Assembly: GCA_018902385.1 (NCBI GenBank) | Contig: JABSSW010000010.1 | Location: 124,001 to 188,000 of the forward strand | From: Physcia stellaris | Lineage: Eukaryota; Ascomycota; Lecanoromycetes; Caliciales; Physciaceae | Length of the DNA stretch: 64,000 nt | Direction: 5' to 3' | Shown: positions 56,708 through 64,000 of the stretch, in pieces | Layout of the letters: every line of letters begins with the position of its first letter | Numbering within the stretch: position 1 is the stretch's first letter | Notes under the pieces: model-generated | Seen by the model: only the letters and a program-made list of their open reading frames with translations | Databases searched by the model: none | What the model was told of the DNA's origin: nothing | Program-made: the position numbers and the translations under genes

Positions 56708-58306
56708 ATGAGCCATGTGAACGGCCATCCTAATTCCTCATCAGCGGTCCCAATCTCACGGAAGCGTAGACGAAGTGCAAGCGTCAACGGTGAACTACCC
56801 AACGACAAGTTAGATACTTCGTCAAAGGGACTGAACCTACGAAAGCGTAGACGCAACGAAACTGTATCTAGTGAACTACACAAGTACAGTCCTAGCCCTC
56901 CTGCGACAGCATTAGCCTCAGGGGACCTTCACTACAGTGCAAGCATCGAAGCTTTCCTCGATAAGTGTTATCCCGAAATAACCCACCCGCCTCCATCTAC
57001 ATGGCACTCTAGCACGCGCCATCCACCGAGTTTCTACGATTGTCTATCCAAGATCCACCTTACGTCGGGTGCGCTACACGAGCTAAATAGAAGGAACAGG
57101 CATTTACCTAAATCTGCAGCCATTGCGCTGGGGCCTGATTCTGGAATTGACTTCGACAGCCTCCCATTGCGTCGTGGAGAGGTTTCAGCAAATCTCCAGC
57201 GGTTTGCACGTGTCGGCGGTCCAGATTTGATTGATCTTCGAGGATACATACGATCTGAATCCATCGACCTCGAAACATCCGAGACATCGACTAGTGAAAG
57301 TCTAGATATGGCCGGTAAAAAGCGCAAGAGCAAATCGCAGAGTGGACCATCAAGTAATAAGAGAACTACTAAGTCGGGAAAGAGCGTCAACACTGGCCCT
57401 TATGACGACAATTTCATGACCGCTCTACTTGATGGGGGCGTGGACGGGCCTCATTATGACCCGAAACCTGCTAATTTCGAAGCTCTAAAAACTTTAATGA
57501 AGGCCACGGGATCGTCACCAAGATCAGACTTTACTGAAGCAAAGCTCGCCGAATTTCGCGAAGCTGCTCAGAAAGCTGCGAATGAGGAAGGTGTCAATCT
57601 TGAGGTCATTACTAAGATCCGAGATAACACAGCGTACGAGACCATCCATAGTAAGCTATGTTCCAATTGGGCGCCCCTACTCGAGGAAGGTGGACTTACA
57701 GCAGCAAAGCCCGACTACATGGATGGTCTTAAGATAAAGAAAGAGAATGCTTTTCTGCGCTTGTATCTCGATACGTACATTGTGCCAGCAGCAAATGCGC
57801 CTTTCCTACCTAATTTCTTCTTTGAGGCCAAAGGACCAATGGGTCTTGGGGAAGTCGCTCAGAGGCAAGCTTTGCATGATGGAGCTCTTGGCGCTCGCGG
57901 GATTCTCTATACTCGCATTTGTGCAGGGAGAAAAATCGACGATAATGCTTACACCTTCAGCGGATTCTTCGCCGGCGGAGTCGTGAAGCTGTTTGCTCAT
58001 TTCATCACTCAGCCCGATGGAATTGAAGGTATGCTGCACTATCATATGTGTATTATCGGCCAGTGGATTGTTGAGAGCGACTTGGACACGTATCGTGTGG
58101 CGGTTACGGCATTCAGAAACTTACGGCGCCACGCGTCCACGGTTAGGGAACGTATTGCGACCTCAGCTATCGATGTCTTGCACTCGCAAGTCCGTTCCGG
58201 CAAGTTGAACGCGGATTCGACATACACACCGACACATGCACCACAAACTTTGGACTTTGGCCCTGCTTCCGATGGGTCCCGAGGCTCCCGTGGATCGGCG
58301 AGGTAA
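56708..58306 (+). CDS. Nuclear protein with a possible PD-(D/E)xK-like core
   Basis: An intronless frame of 532 residues from the first ATG (56708). The N terminus has two diverged copies of a basic unit (RKRRRSASVNGEL and RKRRRNETVSSEL), each a likely nuclear localisation signal, and a third basic patch KKRKSKSQ near 220. The C-terminal half contains KPDYMDGL, then FLPNFFFEAKGPMG and QALHDGALGARGI. I recall this block from a large, poorly studied fungal family (DUF7924-like). The spacing D...ExK (EAK) resembles a PD-(D/E)xK nuclease core, but that is inference. Such genes are often multicopy and strain-variable. No membrane segment or signal peptide. Confidence 0.75.
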   Translation: MSHVNGHPNSSSAVPISRKRRRSASVNGELPNDKLDTSSKGLNLRKRRRNETVSSELHKYSPSPPATALASGDLHYSASIEAFLDKCYPEITHPPPSTWHSSTRHPPSFYDCLSKIHLTSGALHELNRRNRHLPKSAAIALGPDSGIDFDSLPLRRGEVSANLQRFARVGGPDLIDLRGYIRSESIDLETSETSTSESLDMAGKKRKSKSQSGPSSNKRTTKSGKSVNTGPYDDNFMTALLDGGVDGPHYDPKPANFEALKTLMKATGSSPRSDFTEAKLAEFREAAQKAANEEGVNLEVITKIRDNTAYETIHSKLCSNWAPLLEEGGLTAAKPDYMDGLKIKKENAFLRLYLDTYIVPAANAPFLPNFFFEAKGPMGLGEVAQRQALHDGALGARGILYTRICAGRKIDDNAYTFSGFFAGGVVKLFAHFITQPDGIEGMLHYHMCIIGQWIVESDLDTYRVAVTAFRNLRRHASTVRERIATSAIDVLHSQVRSGKLNADSTYTPTHAPQTLDFGPASDGSRGSRGSAR

Positions 58307-59925
58307 TTAAAACAACGCTTGGCCGAGAATGGAACATATCTGAGGAAGGCGACAAGGGGCTGCCGGTGGTGAGGTGAGAGGAGGAAAATGTACGATAGAG
58401 GGGTTTGCGGAGGTAAGAATTTAAACTTGTTCCACGGCCCCAAGCATTGACTGACACCAAACTAGACAGGAGATGACGGTTTCCCGGCTAAGGGAGCGAA
58501 ATCGTCAAAATGGGTTCCACACCTCCAAGGAGGTAGCAGTTCTAAATCAAAGTGACATCAGACAGCGGCATGTGTCCATACTCGGGTTCCCGTGATTGCG
58601 AGTGATTCTATGCTGATCAATCTTCTGTCTGATGATATCGTGAGCTAACTCTAGATCGTAACCTTGTCCATTGTCCAGAGATGGGTTTCCGTTGTTTCAC
58701 CGCATGATTAAGCGAATGGGCATTCTAGACGACCAGAGAGAGGACGGCGTCTACAGTGTCTTGCATCCTGCATCCCCCATTTTTACGTGCATTGGTAGCT
58801 CAAGGTAAAAGCAGGCTGATTGCACTTCGCTTCGATAGCCAGGTTTGATTCAAACATGCTGACATGTACTCTGCGCTAGTACTTCAGCTTGTTATGCTGC
58901 TTCTTCGTCAATAGGAAGAACTTCTATCCTGTCTTCTTTGAGAGCTCGCACTTCCCCCAACTCAAACAACGAGGTTCTGACTTTTTCCAGAATGGGCCAG
59001 TCCTTCATCGGACTAGGATACTACTTACATAGTACCTGTCAATGACCCTGTTTTCTGTTTAGGTTTACTATTTCTAGTCTTTGGGCAGCTCGCTTTGGCG
59101 GTCAATGCAAAAATACCAACAAACACTTCAGAATCTGCTAGGTACGCTTAATGTCTAGCCGACGGGGTCACACGCGGTAGCTGGTCTCAGCCTGGGGTAG
59201 AGAGTTGGCATAGGGGTAGCGATTCCAAACTTTCTCATCATCATAGTCCTCGTTGCGGTAAGGTCAATTCTCATGCACCGCAAGCTTAAGCTTCAGCGCT
59301 GTGCCAATGAGAACGAGGTTCTTATGGAGAGTTAGCCCTAACTTCAAATGAAAGGAGAGCTGGAAGCTAAGATAGAGGAGGAAATGAGTTGGACGTTAGG
59401 CAAAGTCCGGGCGAGCTAGAATGAGACAACGAGATACATATATTCTTTACGGCGGAAGCGCGTGGCACGAGAATACGACAACCGAGACAGGAGTTGCGAG
59501 AGAAAGAGGTTTCAAGCGAACTTGATACTATGACAAAGCGGTCATGATGCCTGCCTCATGCGCATGCATGACCAGTTAAAGGGTACAAGTTGCTTGTGTC
59601 AAGGCCGCTACAAAATTTGGTAGCTGTGATCTGTTTGAACAACGGCGCGAAGTAGCCACGGTCGAGAGGTACGTACTCCCAAGAAAGAATGCAAATGCAT
59701 TCGTTGGCCCAGATATTTGCTAACTCGTCTCTCGAGTCTACGTCATAACTTTCAACCAGTGGGAGATGTCATAATTGTTACGTAATCATAGCCTAGAATT
59801 TGGGCTTGCTTTGGTCGAAGGGTTGCTTAACGCTTTCATAATCCAGATACGATAGTACTCTGACAAATATCCTCAGTCAGGAGAGCAATCCAACCGCTCT
59901 TAAAAGCTGTAAAGATTCGTGCAAC
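58307..59925. other. Intergenic with weak decayed coding
   Basis: A 1.6-kb gap. One plus-strand stretch (about 59220-59520) reads partly like protein (a hydrophobic NFLIIIVLVAVRSIL segment then charged helices) but has several stops and frame changes and no gene model. Otherwise nothing recognised. Confidence 0.4.
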
Positions 59926-61292
59926 ATGCCTCCTGCTCCACGAAGATCACATCGGAAGTCTCGAGCGGGGTGCTTTTCCTGTAAGAAAAGGCGAGTAAAG
60001 GTATGAATTTCTATTTTTGAGATGATCGTTATCGATATATGGAGACTATGACAACAGCCTTACGTATTATTTCGGTTCTGGTGGTCAAGTACGAAAACGA
60101 TGAAGGTCTGATGTTCTGGCCCCAAAAAAATCGAGTACAGCACAGCAAGTCATTATTTTCATACGGACTCCGCTCATGTATAAACAGTGTAACGAGCAAG
60201 GACCGCCATGCAGCCAATGCTCGAAGCGCCAAATCGCTTGCGTCTACCCACAGCCCGACAGACTCGATGCATCTGAACCGCATACTGCCGAAGATACGAG
60301 CACAAGTCTTAGCCGGGAAGCTTCCATTACGCCATCGGATGACCCAATGTCACGTAGAACCCTTGAATTAGAACTCATGCATCAATGGTCCACCAACACG
60401 TACAGAAGCTTTCTGGGGGAATCTACACCCGATTATCCCCTATGGCAGCTTACGCTCCCCCGGGAAGCTCTCAAACACGAGTTCCTGCTACAAGGATTCT
60501 TCTCAATGACCGCTCTTGAGATTGCGATAACTACGGAGTGTTCAGACTACTCGAGGTACGCGAATGCAGCTCTCGAATACTATGATAAAGCTTCGAGCAC
60601 CTTTCGACAAGAGATCACGAACATCACGCAGGAGAAGCAAGAAGTACTGTACGCGTTCTCGTGTCTCGCAATGGTTTTGTGCCTTGCACTTCCGCGATTT
60701 ACGAAGGCTTATGGAGAACCAACCAGAATGATCGATAGTATATTTGTATACTATGAGTTCATGAAGGGTGCAGCACTGATTCTGGAACAATTCGGAGGCC
60801 AACTCCGGCGGGTAGAATTTTAAGCCATCACAAACTCTTTGATGATGTACCAAAGAAACCCCTTGATGCAAGAACCGAAGAAGCCATTGCCCGGCTCCAC
60901 TTTCTCAATGATCAAAGGCACGAACTTGCAGTTGAGCCCTCCGATCTGCTAGGTTCCCCGAGTTTGTCGCCTCATGCTGCCTGCAAGAAGGCCATTGTGC
61001 GGCTCGAAGAGAGCTTTGCCCGGTGTCAGGAACCTTTACTTTGGGGTTACTCTCTGGCATGGCTCAAATTGGCAGGCGCAGAGTTCGTTGAGTGGATAAA
61101 GCAGGAAGACTCTGTCGCTCTTTTAGCGTTGATGCACTGGGGGTCTTGTTGAAGAGGTGCAGTCCAGGTATTTGGTGGGCAGAGACAGTGGGGCCAGATA
61201 TCGTGGACGAGATTGCCAGACGTTTTACGCCTGAGGAAGATCCAACCCTGGCTGCTAGTATATCTTGGACTCGAGCAGAGGTAGGCATTTGA
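59926..61292 (+). CDS. Zn2Cys6 transcription factor (second), two bases short
   Basis: Exon 1 (59926-60000) encodes the first half of the finger, CFSCKKRRVK. A 187-nt intron splits the motif, and exon 2 from 60188 supplies CNEQGPPCSQCSKRQIAC, giving the full six-cysteine cluster. The middle region (LWQLTLPREALKHEFLLQGF, SMTALEIAI) is typical of sterol-uptake-regulator-like fungal factors. The frame then moves twice: near 60820 (TTTT before AAGCC) and near 61140 (TGG followed by three G). One extra base at each site would keep the protein open to the stop at 61292, and the exon 2 length agrees (1105 nt observed, 1107 needed). Sequencing undercalls or real decay are both possible. About 394 residues if whole. 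Confidence 0.75.
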
Positions 61293-61909
61293 GCAGGGGT
61301 GCTTGGACCAATCTTCTCGAAACCCATCTCCCAGTGGCCCACGAAGAACAGGCATTAATGAGCGAATTTATAGCATCCCTGGGATCCACGAAGCAGGTCA
61401 ACCTTCATTTTGTTTTCGCTCCTCGTTCCAACCCCCGCAATGGGTCTCGTTTTCGGGATTGGAGATGGATCAGCGGTCACAGCCGCTAACGGAGGATCTA
61501 ATCCCTACCCATGAACGGCTACCAGCCGCTTATCAGATCTGCCGTCTTGCTAGTCGTCTGTCGTTTTCGTTTTCGTATTTCTCTGTATGAGCCATTACCG
61601 CAACTGACCATACAACTACCTGCTTTCCACCACTCGATGCAACACTTCATTCAGCTCATTTCCAAATCACCCTCTAACAATGCCTGCACTATTCAATTTC
61701 GATGATAGTGCAAACGCGATTCTCCACCTAAAGGCTACCACGCCTCAGCCTCTTCACCCTCTCAACCCTTCAATCTCCCATGGTCATGGTGTTGAAAAGC
61801 AGGATGTCGAAGGATATAAGAGGGAACGACCTGCTGCTGTTGTCGTTCTCCACCAGCAGCATTATTTGTTCTCCTACACTCAGCAGTACTACGCAATACC
61901 ACGTTCAAC
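61293..61909. other. Intergenic, promoter of the TAP-type hydrolase
   Basis: Overlapping open frames, none convincing. A TATAAG box at 61815-61820 lies about 90 nt before the next ATG. Confidence 0.5.
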
Positions 61910-63759
61910 ATGTTCTCACTTTCATCATTGGCATTCGCTCTGGCTTTACATACCTTCGTTGCTGCCTGCGATCCTACCCTCAAGGACATCCACTGGTCCT
62001 CCTGCAAGCAGAATGGTACCGTCCCCTTTGTTTGTGGGACCTTGCAAGTACCTCTTGACTACACGGACCCGGCTTCCAATGTCACCCTCACTCTCGAGCT
62101 CGTCAAAGTCAGCGCCGTGAAGCAGCCGAAGAAAGGCAGCATTCTTTTCAATCCAGGTGGGCCCGGCGAGCCAGGTCGTGACTATGTCGTTCAACTTGCG
62201 GACTCTCTACTTATCAATACTGGTGGTTCTTTTGATTTGATAGGGTTTGATACTCGGTATGTTCTACCTGTTCTGACCTTTGAAGACTTTCGTGTTCTTC
62301 CCTATTTGATTAAGACCCCCTGCGGTTTCGGGCTTGGCTGTTCTACGTTGAGTATCGATGCTGACCTGCTCCCAGCGGAACAGAAAATACTATCCCATTT
62401 TCCTGCTTCGCCAACGCCACCGAGAGAGTGGCCAATGCCGACAAGACGCCCGTATATCTGAACTCCTCGGATACAGCAATAGGGCAAGCATGGGCTGCGA
62501 AGACAACCTTAGCAGAGTCATGCGCCCAAAATGGCAAAGCCACTGGCGAGCTCATGGGTACTGGATTTGTTGCGCGGGATATGATGCAGATAGTGGATGC
62601 ACTCAAAGAAGATGGCCTGCTGCGATACTGGGGATTCTCTTACGGCACTGCTCTGGGTGCCACCGTCGCTGCGATGTTTCCCGACCGGATGGATAGAGTA
62701 GTTCTCGACGGTGTTTTGAACCCGCGCGATTACTATGCAGGATATGACCTGGAACAGCAGACCGATACCGACAAAACCTGGGACGACTTCTTCAAAGGCT
62801 GCCTCGACAATCCAGATGGATGTGCTTTAGCGCAGGATGACACGACATCTGATGGGTTGAAGCAAAAGATCTATGACCTCCTCTGGAAATTCAAATACCA
62901 GCCCGTCGCGGTCGGAAGCGAGGCAGCGACCGACATCATCGACTATACCCTCATCAAGAACGCAATCACCTTCGCAATGTACAACACAATGTTCTGGCCT
63001 CCCCTCGCGGACGGTCTCCACGGCCTTCTGACCGGGAACTACACCGCATTCATCGAGCTCCCATCGCTCTTCGCCCAACCCCCAATCTTCCCAAACTACG
63101 GCCCAGAAGCCGGTGTTGGCATTCGCTCCTCAGACGTCTCTTTACGAACCGATAACCTGACCACTTTATACCCCTTGATCGAAGAGGCGTACCGCGGGAG
63201 CGAGCTGTTCGGTGACTACCTGGTGGCAAGCGCCTTGCATTACGCGCAATGGCCGTTCAAGGCCAAGGGAGCGTACAAGGGAGATTTCTGCGCGAAGACG
63301 AAGAACCCGATGCTTTTCGTCGGGAATACTTTCGATCCTTACACGGCGTTGGTCTCGGCAAGGAACGCAAGTGCTGGCTTTGAAGGGAGTGTGGTGCTGG
63401 AGCATGGTGGTCATGGTGTAAGTTTTGGTTTCCTTAACCTTTCGCTTCCCCCTCATCCACCCCCGCAAAAAAACTAACAACCCTCCTCCCACTAGCACAC
63501 CTCCCTCGCCCAACCCTCCCTCTGCACCGCAAAAGCCATCCGGGCCTACTTCACCAACGGAACCCTCCCTGCCCCAGGCACGAAATGCGAGCCCACTTTC
63601 CCGTTATTCTCTAACCACACGGCGTTGGAAGCGCTCGCGCCAATCGCGAATTTCACTAAGGTTAAGAGGGCTGAAGGGGATGGGGGGGATGATGATGATG
63701 GGGAGCTGATGGGTGCTGTGGTGAGGCTTGGTAAACGCGTGCTAGGGGGTATGGCTTAG
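61910..63759 (+). CDS. Secreted alpha/beta hydrolase, TAP-like peptidase type
   Basis: Exons 61910-62256, 62376-63417 and 63496-63759 close in phase to 550 residues. A signal peptide (MFSLSSLAFALALHTFVAA) leads into CGTLQVPLDYTDP and NPGGPGEPG, the oxyanion-side signature of tripeptidyl-aminopeptidase-like hydrolases. The nucleophile is Ser in GFSYGT, the acid is Asp in GNTFDPYT and the base is His in LEHGGHGH, the last two in the TAP-like C-terminal domain, where the exon 2/3 junction falls between GHG and H. Several NxT/S sites suggest glycosylation. Family role: removal of short peptides or hydrolysis of esters outside the cell. The extreme C terminus has an acidic DGGDDDDGE run that is unusual. 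No link to the cluster is visible. Confidence 0.9.
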
Positions 63760-64000
63760 GGGATGGGTTGGTTGAGTTGGGGTGGTTGATTTTGGGGGAT
63801 GTCTTCGCTGAACACTGAGTGGTGGATTTTGGGGCCTTTGGTAGTTTCATGTTTTTGGCTTTGGGATGTGGGACGTGGGGGATAGATGTTCCAAAGCGGG
63901 ACGAGGGGGAGGATTTGAGGTGGATTGTAAGGATGGAATCTGAATCAACCGCGATCTTGTAATGGAGGAACACCTATAAAGAGAGAGGCAATGAGGGAAG
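63760..64000. other. Right-edge intergenic
   Basis: 241 bp downstream of the hydrolase, G-rich at first. Nothing recognised. Confidence 0.5.

Noticed and set aside
1-64000. Transposons, virus-like elements, tRNA and rRNA genes
   Set aside because: No terminal repeats, reverse transcriptase, integrase, transposase or capsid motifs were recognised, and no cloverleaf-like sequence was noticed by eye.

Overview
The window is genomic DNA of a filamentous ascomycete (Pezizomycotina). This rests on short GT-AG introns of about 40-90 nt in most genes, Zn2Cys6 and PF11951-type regulators, many cytochromes P450, a non-reducing polyketide synthase and fungal secreted proteins. No rRNA, tRNA, CRISPR array, integron or clear transposable element was seen. 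Gene models were built by hand from splice signals, reading-frame phase and remembered family motifs. No database was searched.

Layout. (1) About 1-9.8 kb is gene-poor. It holds the end of an unknown coiled-coil gene running off the left edge, two small secreted-protein genes and several decayed coding-like stretches. (2) About 9.9-47.8 kb is a secondary-metabolite cluster: MBL-fold hydrolase, DMATS-type aromatic prenyltransferase, O-methyltransferase, P450, GMC oxidoreductase, Pyr4-type membrane terpene cyclase, second P450, PF11951 regulator, short-chain dehydrogenase, Myb regulator, a SAT-KS-AT-PT-ACP-CMeT-TE polyketide synthase, third P450 and an MFS exporter. Several genes sit head to head over shared promoters. 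(3) About 48.4-64 kb holds flanking genes: two unknown proteins, two Zn2Cys6 regulators, an NAD(P)-binding protein, a nuclear protein with a possible PD-(D/E)xK-like core, and a secreted TAP-type serine hydrolase.

How the genes may work together (inference). The polyketide synthase would make a C-methylated aromatic acid of the orsellinate type, its domain order being that of the 3,5-dimethylorsellinic acid synthases. The prenyltransferase would attach a prenyl chain, a P450 could oxidise or epoxidise it, and the Pyr4-like cyclase would close a ring. The methyltransferase, dehydrogenase, GMC oxidoreductase and remaining P450s would tailor the product and the MFS protein would export it. The soluble DMATS enzyme stands where known meroterpenoid clusters carry a membrane UbiA enzyme, and no FAD epoxidase is visible.

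Caution. Three genes (GMC oxidoreductase, polyketide synthase, second Zn2Cys6 regulator) each lose frame by single missing bases, mostly in short homopolymers, and the exon-length arithmetic agrees. Sequencing undercalls are as likely as real decay. The polyketide synthase also has one in-frame stop in its SAT domain that this does not explain.
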